Positions 50,629-60,223 of a stretch of DNA of 64,000 bases are shown piece by piece; the stretch's first letter is position 1; each line of letters starts with the position of its first letter. The stretch is from NCBI GenBank assembly GCA_905250075.1, contig CAJNOP010000011.1:3848751-3912750 (forward strand). The letters are read 5' to 3'. The stretch comes from Rotaria sp. Silwood1. Its lineage: Eukaryota > Rotifera > Eurotatoria > Philodinida > Philodinidae. The position numbers and the translations under genes were made by a program. The notes under the pieces were generated by a model that saw only the letters and a program-made list of their open reading frames with translations, did not search any database and was not told where the DNA came from.

Positions 50629-52509
50629 TTAGCAAAGTGTTGCGACTGATTCATGTCGATAACGACGAAATTCAAATTCCACATCAATACGATAAACTGC
50701 TGTAAGAATACAACTAATAAATATACAACATGTACCGGCTACAAATGACCAAAATGAGAAACCATACGCGGTTAATGTTTGAAGACGTTCAAAACCAAGA
50801 AATAATGCTAATGTAATCAATGCCAATACGACTTTAAATATAAAAAGGATGAAAAAAAAACAAAAACAACAATACAAAAGAATCTACGTACCAGTAAGAA
50901 TGTCGGCAATTAATAAACATTCAACCATACGTTTAGAAAAACGAAAATTGTTAAACGATGCATTTGTATTAATTAATTGAGTAAGAAGTAGAGCAATGAT
51001 AGCAGCAAATACACAACCAAATGACATACCGATCAATATTTTTTGATAGTCTGTCCATTGTTTTGTTTTGTTTTAGAAAAAAAAAACAAAAAAGAGAAAA
51101 ATTCAATATACATACAAAATAAGAATACAGATTTTTGCATATGCTTTTATTTTTAGCTAAGCCTTATTTGAGAACATGATGTCATCGAAATTAGGTCGAC
51201 ATAAGACTGTAAATTTTTCAAAACTCATGATCAAGTCCGCGTTTTCATGAATCCGAACCTTCCTAGGTGAGAATAAAGGTAAATAACAAGAAGTAACTGT
51301 ATGTTGACCTCCCAAAAGTAGCCAAAAAATAACTAAAACCTTGAGCCTTCATTTGTTCATGTGCACAGATAGGACTAGATATTGATAAAAACAAACTCGA
51401 GTCGGAACCTACAAAACCGTGAACCTATAGCTCCCTACTCGAAACAGTTAGATCTCAAGACTTCGAGAATACATATTACTTGTTTGTATTACATAAAAGA
51501 ATTAGTAATTATTCGTTTTTCTTTCAGAAAAAAATAAAAGATATGCCTTTGATTAAAGTCGAACTACATTTACGAAATGTGTCGCATGTCTCACAATGAA
51601 CACTTCTTCTTGTATGTTAATGTGTCGTAAAGTATGATATATGCGACATATTGTATATTCATATGTGCCATCCGATTATGTGTCTGTGACTATTCGTTTA
51701 TCGATGTCTTGGATTTGTTGCTGATAAATATTTAATAGCTTTTACAATCGTCTTATCTTTGTCACGTTGTCCTATATTTACAAATATAGAGTATGCAATT
51801 AAATATCGATTAAAGAAATCGATTAGATCTAGTGCTATTGATTTCATATTTCTATCGCTGATTTAAATATGTGTGTAATCTATATCAAGTTATACTTTAA
51901 ATTTAGATTTAACTTCATAAAATAAAGTTGATTGCAATTTTTTTCTTTCTCTTTATTATTCAGAAATGGAGTATGTTCGCAAGTTTGATTTGATATTTTC
52001 AAATGAATGATCAATATATACACGAATGAATGCTTTCTTATAATTATCGATTTCAAGAAAGTTCTTTGAATTAACTTCTATGAAGGTCAAAATTTGAATT
52101 TTATATAAGAACGGTTCGATAAAACTTCAAAAGTGAATTTTTCTTTTTTGACAATTATTTTTATTCATAATCGAATACTATTAATAGAATGTTTCAACTT
52201 ACCCAACAGTTCAGGTCCAACTATAGATGCATTATGCCATTTGAGTAATCGATTAAAACATACATAAGCATCATCATATATATTTATATCATTAATATTT
52301 GTTGCATTGTTTACAGTTAAATATTTATCTGTATTACCCTGACGATAAAGTCGTTGACAAGATGATACAATACCATTTGAATTTTCACTAGTTATATGAT
52401 TTGTATTATTATCAATAAGAACAAGCCATCTTGATGTTGTTATACCCAATATGAGAAATGTAATAGCAAAAAGTAATAGAATAAAATTGAAAAATAACAA
52501 ACAACTCAT
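50629..52509 (-). CDS. Claudin/PMP22-like four-span membrane protein
   Basis: Three minus-strand exons: 52509-52203, 51050-50892 and 50831-50629 (669 nt, 222 residues). Four hydrophobic segments are visible: about 3-26 (LLFFNFILLLFAITFLILG), 110-131 (ILIGMSFGCVFAAIIALLL), 150-168 (LLIADILTVVLALITLAL) and 186-208 (FWSFVAGTCCIFISCILTAV). The first extracellular loop has a Trp soon after TM1 (SRWLVLI) and two cysteines (SSCQRLYRQ, YVCFNRLLKW), as in the claudin/PMP22/Clc-like superfamily, though the exact W-GLW-C-C signature is incomplete. NNT and NAS glycosylation sequons lie in that loop. The start is ATG 52509; an in-frame GTG 12 bases upstream is not used. It could instead be a GSG1-like or other tetraspan; junctional function is not shown. 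Confidence 0.65.
51051..52202 (-). other. Intron 1 of the tetraspan gene
   Basis: Phase 1 intron of 1,152 nt. No coding, RNA or transposon structure recognised. Confidence 0.6.
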
Positions 52510-53654
52510 GATGTCGAACACTAAACTCCGTTTTTCGGTTCCACAATCGTGTTTTTTTTCTTCTGTTTTTTTCTTGTGTCTACTTAGCCGTCAGTTCGAC
52601 TTCGAAAAGAAATATGAATAACTGTGATAAGAACAGGCAAAGAGTTTATATGTGTATGCAAACAAATGTTGATGAACGTTGTATATAGTTGAAGTATGTG
52701 TAATTCAAAACTCTTCTCTCCTGCTTCTTTTGTGCAGATAAAGGCACATACATACATACATACTATACAAGAAGAAAGAAAATTCTCTCCTCCCCTTCTT
52801 TCGCTCTCTCTTTCTCTCTCTCTCTCTCTCGTTTGCTTCTACGTAAGTATTGTATATATATGTATGAATGTGTGATGGTGAGAAGCAAACATGAATAAGA
52901 AAATGATATATAAGCAACGATTCAAAGTTTTACCTATGATTGACGAAGACTTACATAATAATCGTGTCTGATGGAATATGAAGAATACATCCCGATCATT
53001 TATTATGTTTTCATTCAAATGATTGTTCATTCACTTAGTGTACGGCGCACTCTTATATTTAGATCAAAGAAAAAGAAGAACGCACGCGCACATGTTCAAG
53101 TGCCATACTGTCTGAAGTGGATAGGATGAATGAATGAACGAATGAATAATTACATGTCATCATCTATATGTAGCAACGTACAATAACTGACAGTAATCTT
53201 ATGAAGCCTACACAATTTCATATGATTATTTGACCTATTATCATCATTCAATTACTAAATTATAGTTTTAAAGAAAATTAAAGTATCTAAAGTGAAACAA
53301 TCTAGTAAATGTAAAGTTATGTATTATTGCTGTTGAAATGAACAAAGAGAAAGATTAATGACGGAATCAGTAAGATAATCGAGAAAAAAAAAATTCCAAT
53401 TATTTTTGACATGATCATATGTTATACTGTAATTTTAATTGTACATGTCTTTATCATACTCAACATCATTAGAAGAATGTGACAAATAGAATGATTCGTA
53501 TAATATACATGCATCTTGCAAAAGGATCGATTATTTTTATTCTATTAAGTAAATATCGCAATGTGAGCATGATATATCAAAGGATTTTCTTTTAATCATC
53601 ATGATTATATATACATTTAAAAAAAGAAAAACAAAAGAAAAAGTTTAATCTTCA
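52510..53654. other. Intergenic between the tetraspan and ESS2 genes
   Basis: Upstream region of the tetraspan and 3' flank of ESS2, both on the minus strand. It contains a (TC)n tract at 52803-52830 that could belong to the tetraspan promoter or 5' UTR. No gene is supported. Confidence 0.55.
52803..52830. repeat. (TC)n microsatellite
   Basis: Near-uninterrupted TC/CT run about 300 bp upstream of the tetraspan start codon. Confidence 0.85.
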
Positions 53655-56383
53655 CTATCGTTTTAAATTGAGAAGATTATCAGTCAAACTACTACTAGTT
53701 GCTGCTGCTGCTGTTGTTGTTGTTGTTGTTGTTGTTGCTGTTGTACTTGGTGTGCTCGGTGTATGTTTAATAATTCCAATATTTAATGGTGCTCGTGGTG
53801 TTCGATCACTTGTGCGTACAACTGGTGATGGTGTTAATACATTTTCTCGTTGTGTATTTGTTGATTGTGTACGTTGTATACCAAGACGATTTGTCAATAA
53901 ACGTTGTGCAGCTGAACTCATAGTTGATAGAAGTAATTCTTTTGTTTGTTTTGTATTATTTGTTGATGAAAAATTTTTATTAATTGTTTTCATAGCTTCA
54001 ACTTTTTTTTTACGATGTTGTGCTGCATTTTTTTCAACTAATTCTAATGCTAATTGTTCACGGAGTGGAGCTTCAATAATTTTAAATTGTGGACCACTAT
54101 TTGTTGCACGTGGTGTTTCATTACCAGCATCCAAACAAAATGGTGTACCTTCAATTTGACCCCATGTCATCATTGGTGATTCATCACCATGTGCACCAGG
54201 CATTGGTGATGGTGTTACAACAAAACCATAACCACTAACTTGTGGACTTTGTAAACGTTTTATTTCTCGACCATCAATATCAATTTGTGGTCGAATTAAT
54301 GCATTTGGTCGAGCTGGTGTTGCCAGATGACTTAAAGAATTTGTTGCTGTTGTATTTACTGACATTGAATCGGCTTCAAAACGAGTATTATTATGATGTA
54401 TAGAACGAACATGTTTAGCTTGTTCAATTTTTTCAGCTGCAGTTAATTTTGCACCTTAAGAAAAATAATTTTGTCAGATTTCTTTGACTCTTTAAAAACA
54501 AACAAATGATTATTATTACCTTCAGGAAAATACATAACAGCATTTTTAACAGTATAAGGCCAAAATTGTGATGAATCGGGATTATTCATTTTGGCTTGAT
54601 CTTCAATTGATGGAACTGGTAATTCATGAACTGGTTCATTTGTAGTACTCTATGATTTGATAAAAGAATTTAGTCAGATTAATTTTGAATATTTTATTCA
54701 AAAACAAAAGAAAACACGTATGAGAAAATTGACTGAAATATTTAAGTTCTATCTAACGATGGAAGTCTCTAAATTGATTAAAAACTTGTGAATCAGTAAG
54801 ATATATATCATGTAAACTCGAACGAATTATATATAGTCTAAAAATATTTCGTGATCATGGTTTACTAATCCTAAGATACTGCATTTTTGATGATTTAATA
54901 AAATGTTGTCAGATTCTTCAAGGAACAATGAAAAGATCTAATACTTTCGCAATAAACTATTCTTGTTCAAACTTCTATCTATGGAAAGTTTCAAATCGAA
55001 AATCAGTTTTTCTAATGATATCAAGAAATATTATGACAATGTATTAAAAGAATATCATCAAAAGCACTGAAATTTTTTTTTTTTAGTATTGATAGCTCAT
55101 TTACATAAATATTCAGTAACTTAATTTTAGTTAAAATATTAATTTGGCATTTCCTTAAACATTGAGTTATAATTTCAAAAAGTGTTAAGATCATTTTCTT
55201 ATAAATATTCAAAGATTACGACACATGTTGATCACTATAGAAACAAAAAAATCTTACCGAATGTGTCAATGCTTGTTGTTCATAAAGCCAAGCTTGATGA
55301 ACTTTTGTACGTTCTTTTTTTTGAGTTTCTTCCATAATTTGTTCAAATGAAATATTATCTTCACTTGTATTTATTGATAAATATTGATCAAGTCGAAGAT
55401 CACGTACTTTTTCTATAAAAACAAAATTTTTTTTTCTTAGAATATTAACAAAAATTTATTTAAATCAAAAATATTTACTTCGAGTATTTGATTTAGATGA
55501 TACTGATTGTTTATCAAAATCTTCATCATCTTCATCAATATCTGAACGTTTTGATAATAATTCATCATGTTCAACTTTGTCATCTTTTATTGTTTTCGGT
55601 GTATCACGTCCTCTATCAATCGGTGTTTCGAATGAACTTGACGGAGTATCTAAAGATAAATTAATTAATTAAATATAGAAGTTTCTTAGCACAATCTCTG
55701 CGGAATTAAATTGGAAAACATGATGTAACTACTGTTGTTAATCACACGAGATTACTTCATCCTACGTAGTTTGCCATACATGTCTGCATCATCCTCTTCA
55801 GCAATATAAACGTCAACTATTTTATATATTAGAACGAGATATTTTTATCAACAACATTTGAACCGGTCCGAGAAAGGAGGAGGCAATAGAATCTGTCGGA
55901 TGCAAAACTCTTGCACCTGAACCCAATCTGAAGAATTCTAGGAGTTCGAACTGCTATTTCTGTACTTTGAAACTTCTTTTATACCATGTCTTACAAAATG
56001 TTACAATTAAATTATATCTTACCTCTATGACCCATCATAGATGGTGACGGAGTTGGACCACGATGTATACTATATTTAGCATAGAGATCTCTTAGTGTTA
56101 CCACATCATTTTTTTCTAATGCAGTTAAATATTTTTCTTTTGCTCGTAAACGTTTAATATCAGGAAAGAAATCACGTTCAATAATATGTCCTAAATCTTG
56201 AACAAATTTTTCTTCTTCAAGTATTTTACGTTTTTGACGACGAGATGATGGTGGTTGTTGTCCTAATGGTGCTGGTGGTAATGGTTTACGAAAAACATCA
56301 ATATCTTTTATTGGATTTGAACGAGTTGGTGTTGGAGTTGAACTTGATACTAATGGAGGTGTTTTTGATGTGTCTTCAATCAT
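53655..56383 (-). CDS. ESS2: ESS2 (DGCR14/Es2) splicing-associated nuclear protein
   Basis: Five minus-strand exons: 56383-56023, 55649-55479, 55412-55258, 54649-54520 and 54454-53655 (1,617 nt, 538 residues). Family marks are strong. The N-terminal block has KILEEEKFVQDLGHIIERDF then FPDIKRL and YLTALE; the block after it is DTPSSSFETP. A central acidic region with a coiled-coil-like EQIMEETQKK follows, then SIEDQAKMNNPDSSQFWPY with NAVMYFPEG. The C-terminal block is SGYGFVVTPSPMPG, ESPMMTWGQIEGTP and a FKIIEAPLREQLALEL helix. ESS2 proteins are found in late spliceosomes and help splice-site choice; the nuclear role here is by homology. The human protein is about 476 residues. The extra length is mainly a Thr/Ala low-complexity C-terminus encoded by an ACA/GCA repeat. 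Its start lies 158 bp downstream of the galactokinase stop on the same strand. Confidence 0.92.
53701..53744 (-). repeat. ACA/GCA trinucleotide repeat coding Thr/Ala in ESS2
   Basis: Plus-strand GCT/GTT units read on the coding strand as about ten ACA and four to five GCA codons, giving a Thr run followed by an Ala run near the ESS2 C-terminus. Such tracts commonly vary in length. Confidence 0.85.
54895..55025 (+). mobile_element. Divergent fragment of the foldback element in ESS2 intron 3
   Basis: Blocks AAAAGATCT, CAATAAACTATTCT, AAGTTTCAA, CGAAAATCAGTTTT and CTAATGAT match, in order, the right arm of the element at 30036-30655. The rest of the element is missing, so it is a truncated older copy. 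Confidence 0.6.
55650..56022 (-). other. Intron 1 of ESS2
   Basis: Phase 1 intron of 373 nt. Positions 55685-55785 resemble the segment at 22885-22990 in the cadherin gene. Otherwise nothing recognised. Confidence 0.5.
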
Positions 56384-56541
56384 AATTTTTTTTTTAAATC
56401 TAAAATAAAATCAACAAACAATTTTATCACATTGCTGGAATATTAATTTAAAAAGAATATCTGCGAGATTTATATAGAAGACTGATATAAAATAGATTAT
56501 AAAAAAAAAAGAAAAAGCACATATAAAAATAAAAATATTTA

Positions 56542-59500
56542 TCATTCGGCTTTTTTTATATCAATGGAACGGGCGCCATCACTTGGTTCAAATTGATAAA
56601 AACTTGCTTTACCTTTGTAATTATTCTTAATTGTTTCCATACATTTTTCAACAGATGATTTTTTGACTAATGTTACTGTACAACCACCTAAAATGAACAA
56701 ATTAAAAAATAATAATAATAATTAGTACAAAAAATCTTTACCAAAACCAGCACCAGTCATTCGAGAACCAAAAACACCATCAACTGAACGTGCTAAGTCA
56801 ACAAGTTGATCTAATTCAGCACAGGATACTTCAAAATATGTACGTAATGATTCATGACTTTCATACATCAGACGACCAAATTCATTATAATCTCCATTTT
56901 CTAAAGCTTGTGCACCAGCTTGTGTACGTTGAATTTCAGTTATAACATGATGTGCACGGCGATATGTAATTGGTGACATTTTATCATGTGCTTGTTCGAG
57001 TTCATCAATTGATGCAACATCACGTAAAGTATTATGACCTGAACAAAAAGAAAAGGAATCATTTTTAACTTTTGGATTGTTATAACTTAGTAATTTATTG
57101 TAACAAAGAACTGAAACTTACACTACAGCAAGCTCTATGAAACGTATCTGATGATAATTGTTCGAACGATAAATGAGAGTATTATTCGACGATGAATATA
57201 CAGCAAAACTTCTCTATGTGGGCACCTCGTCTATATGGGCACCCGGCGGAACGACCGGTCGATTTTTGCTGGAAATGAACCTCTATAACAAGGGCACCTC
57301 CCACTTCTGAGCAGTGGGCACTAATTTTAGGCCGTACTGTATAGACGAACCTCTTTTATATGGGCACATATAGTCATCATATGAGTCACTTCAGTGTGCT
57401 TTTTTTCTTGTTGTTCTTTGTTGTCCTGCGAATGACATGGAGAATAGTCTCGTCTGACGACACCAACAAAATAACTCGTCTATACGTTTGATTGTGCATT
57501 CAGTGATAAAAAAGTATAAATAGTCATGTTATTTGACATTGCTGAATAAAATCATTGAGAAATGACGTCGCATCATTATCTTACACTTGACAAGAAGATC
57601 GAATTGGTCAACGATAATTTTACATTGATTCAAAAACCAACAAGCAAAGCTCAATTACGGATTTTTTTCGAAAAACTTGATTATAAATAAGAAAATAGAA
57701 AATAAATTTAGTTGAAGAAAAGACATTAAATAATGAGAGTGAAATCCTGATAAAATCGATGGTCTAAGGATAGATTGGTAATATATATGTATGATTAGTG
57801 TTTGTGACCAATATCTGTAAAAACCTCTATAACAAGGGCACCTCCATTAAGTGGGCAATTTAAAAAAGTCCCGACAGTGCCCATCTAAGGAAAGTTTAAC
57901 TGTAGTTATCGTAGTATTTCAATAACTTCAAATATTAACATTTATTTTTGCGCAGTGCTGTATGTGATGGAATCATATGTCTTCAAATCGAGGTTTGTGG
58001 GATGTAAAGTAGAAAGTAAACTTCTGCCAAATATACAATCAATTCTACATTAGTAACTACTTGTCGTTTTTTTGGTAATATACTCATTTCAAAGAACTTC
58101 TGTTATTAGAACTACTCATTTATATTTTAAATTAAGATAGAATACTTTATGATAGTAAAATTTATCATTTGGATGTTTATTCGCGCATACAACTATCACT
58201 GAAGCATTATGGTGACACATTGAGCAACTTTTTGTTTAGATTCAATAAAAAAAAAGGCTTAGTTTTGATAACTTTGACAATAAAAGAAGATGATCTACTA
58301 TTGTAAAAATGTAGCTCAACCTTTGATAATACTATTATTACTTAGATTTGACGAAATGTTCTTGCAGCGGTGCTAGCAATTTTATAAATCAGTTAATAGT
58401 GAAGTTTGTTGTATGAATAAATAAATTGAAAGACAATTCATAAACAACTCATAACAGTATTAGAAGCTAGCCCTCCATCATATCGAACAGTTATAAGGTA
58501 GTCAAAACGCTTCCATGAGATATGAAAAAATGTCAATGATGAATAAAAGCGAGAACTATATAGTTAGAACCTGTCGTGAAAATTTGGTGAAATTTCACCA
58601 TAGATGACAGGTTAGACAAAATTCAACTAACTCTAGCTCGACTAGTAAAGATCAAAGAGTCTTGTTCCAATAGATAGTATAAATAAAAGCAATACTATAG
58701 ATTCCAACTATTATGCTGAAAATTGTTTCAAGCCTGTTATTAATGAACTATGGAAGCAAAGGAAGTCATTGAGTACAAAAAGTATACAATTACTTCATGA
58801 CACTGCTCGATTCAATACTCATTCTGATGTGATCAATTATTTAACGCAAGAAAGTATTAATATAATGCTAGATCCACTGTTTGTCACAAACCTTTCATCA
58901 TGCAAAATTTTGGCAAAATGATTATATCAAACGTAATTTAACTGATCAAACAAATGAATATACATTGACTCACGAGGTTTTCAAGATAGTTACAAAGATC
59001 TCTTTATTTTTGTTTCATGTTGCTAGAACTTCTGGTCAACTCTAAGTATGAAATAATAGTATTGGAAATGTGATACTTTTTTTTCGTACGAAAAGAAAAG
59101 CTTAATTTTAGCTATCAACTCTATTCTAATTTTTTTTTTAAATTTCATATAAAAATATAAAAATTTTACCTAAAATTTTAGCAGCATATTGACAATGTCC
59201 AACATTTTCAGCAAATTTTCCTGAAACTAATTCATGTTTGATATTTGAATTCGTTACTAATATACATAAACTTTTATCATTAAATAAAACATATCTTGAA
59301 GTATTATTTTGACAATCAATTAATATAGCATTATCAGCTTTAGCTAAACATGATGTATATTGATCCATAATTCCACATGGTACATTTGCATATGTTTGTT
59401 CAGCTTTACAACATAATAAAGCTTTTTCAATATTCGTTAATTGTAAATCATGTGCATATTCATCTTGATAAAGTATTTCAAGAAATGTACACATTGCTAC

Positions 59501-60025
59501 TTCAATTGATGCTGATGAACTAAGACCACCACCAATAGGTACTGATGTTGATATAAGTGCACGGAATGGTTTTTTTTTATTTGCTTTAATACGTTCTAAA
59601 AATAAAGCAAGAACACCAACAACATAATTTCCCCATTTAGGTGATTCTAATCGTGTTATTGGTTCCATTAAATCCAATTCAAATGATTTAGATTCTTTGA
59701 GATCCTCTTAAATGAAAAATTTGAATTAGAAAAAAAAAAAAAAAAAATAATAAAAAGTTTATTCATTATATTTACGAGCTAATGTACGAAAATAACATTT
59801 CTTATTTTCTTGATCATCTAATGCTTTTCCCATAATCATTGTACCAACTGATATAGCCATTGGAAAAACAAAACCATTATTATAATCAGAATGTTCACCA
59901 ATTAAATTTACTCGACCAGGTGCAAATGCACATATAGTTGGTTCATCATTTGGAAATTCTTCATGATAAGCATTAAGAAGATTTGATTGTAATTCTTCTA
60001 CTGTTATTAATTTTTCAGATGACAT
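56542..60025 (-). CDS. GALK1: Galactokinase (GHMP family)
   Basis: Four minus-strand exons: 60025-59776, 59706-59170, 57038-56742 and 56687-56542 (1,230 nt, 409 residues; human GALK1 has 392). It phosphorylates galactose with ATP to galactose-1-phosphate, the entry step of the Leloir pathway, in the cytosol. The galactokinase signature [13 protein letters not shown] (37-49) includes the catalytic Arg (R38) and the E-H-x-D sugar-binding residues. The ATP loop GGGLSSSAS is at about 142-150. The catalytic-base Asp lies in CGIMDQ (D198). Motif 3 is [13 protein letters not shown], split between exons 3 and 4, with Ala for the usual Gly. Intron 1 is the least certain: it uses donor CTC|GTAAAT and acceptor CATTTAAG, joining LA-Q-DLKESK. 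Intron 2 is 2.1 kb and full of transposon relics. All key residues are present, so an active enzyme is expected. Confidence 0.95.
57201..57902 (+). mobile_element. Pogo/Tigger-type deletion derivative (702 bp)
   Basis: Termini CAGCAAAACTTCTCTATGTG and, inverted from the right, CAGTTAAACTTTCCTTAGATG are imperfect inverse complements. They are flanked by TA at 57199-57200 and 57903-57904, the Tc1/mariner target duplication. They resemble the CAGTTAAACCTCTCTATA consensus of pogo/Tigger elements. Subterminal repeats AACCTCTATAACAAGGGCAC occur at both ends (near 57269 and 57824). A 42-codon frame starting at ATG 57562 inside looks like the start of a pogo transposase. The element has lost the rest and cannot move on its own. 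Confidence 0.82.
57562..57690 (+). pseudogene. Truncated pogo-type transposase N-terminus
   Basis: A 42-residue frame begins [19 protein letters not shown] and contains a [11 protein letters not shown] helix, resembling the CENP-B/Psq-type helix-turn-helix that opens pogo transposases. It stops where the DDE catalytic part would begin, so it is a remnant. The match is by pattern only. Confidence 0.6.
58445..59010 (+). pseudogene. Mariner-type transposase pseudogene
   Basis: Pieces of a mariner transposase appear in order with stops and frameshifts. [10 protein letters not shown] (about 58470) resembles the HTH part. [10 protein letters not shown] (about 58575) resembles the NL-KF segment before the first catalytic Asp. 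[15 protein letters not shown] and [18 protein letters not shown] (58691-58860) match the HDNARPH region with the second Asp. After a frameshift, [17 protein letters not shown] and EVFKIVTKI (58902-59005) match the C-terminal part. The first and third acidic residues are lost. It is antisense to galactokinase. No inverted repeats were located. Confidence 0.78.
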
Positions 60026-60223
60026 AATTTTTTTTTTACGTACGAAATAATAATGAAATCGCGTACGATATGAAAAAAAACATACTCAAATTTTTCTTTT
60101 TTGATTGGTTGTTTTGAAGACCAATAAGAAAAAATAATGTTTGTTTTATAGTGATGGTTGATGAGTTTCCCTTTTTCTTTTTTTTCTCTCTTTTGCTTTG
60201 ATTAAAAGAGAAACAACACAATA
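60026..60223. promoter_or_regulatory. 198-bp bidirectional promoter region between GALK and PDPK1
   Basis: The start codons of galactokinase (minus, 60025) and PDPK1 (plus, 60224) face away from each other across 198 bp, so both 5' UTRs and promoters must fit here unless non-coding first exons exist. The stretch includes poly-A/T runs, an ATTGG box near 60103 and a pyrimidine-rich run at 60170-60195. No TATA box is convincing. Confidence 0.5.

Larger units (their letters stand above)
57039..59169 (-). other. 2.1-kb intron 2 of galactokinase, transposon-rich
   Basis: It holds a pogo/Tigger-derived element (57201-57902) and a mariner transposase pseudogene (about 58445-59010), both inside a phase 1 intron. 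The remaining sequence (57905-58440) has no recognisable feature. Confidence 0.75.

Noticed and set aside
53668..54159. 163-codon plus-strand frame with a Val/Ala-rich start
   Set aside because: It is the exact antisense of the last ESS2 exon; its Val/Ala run is the complement of the Thr/Ala codon repeat.
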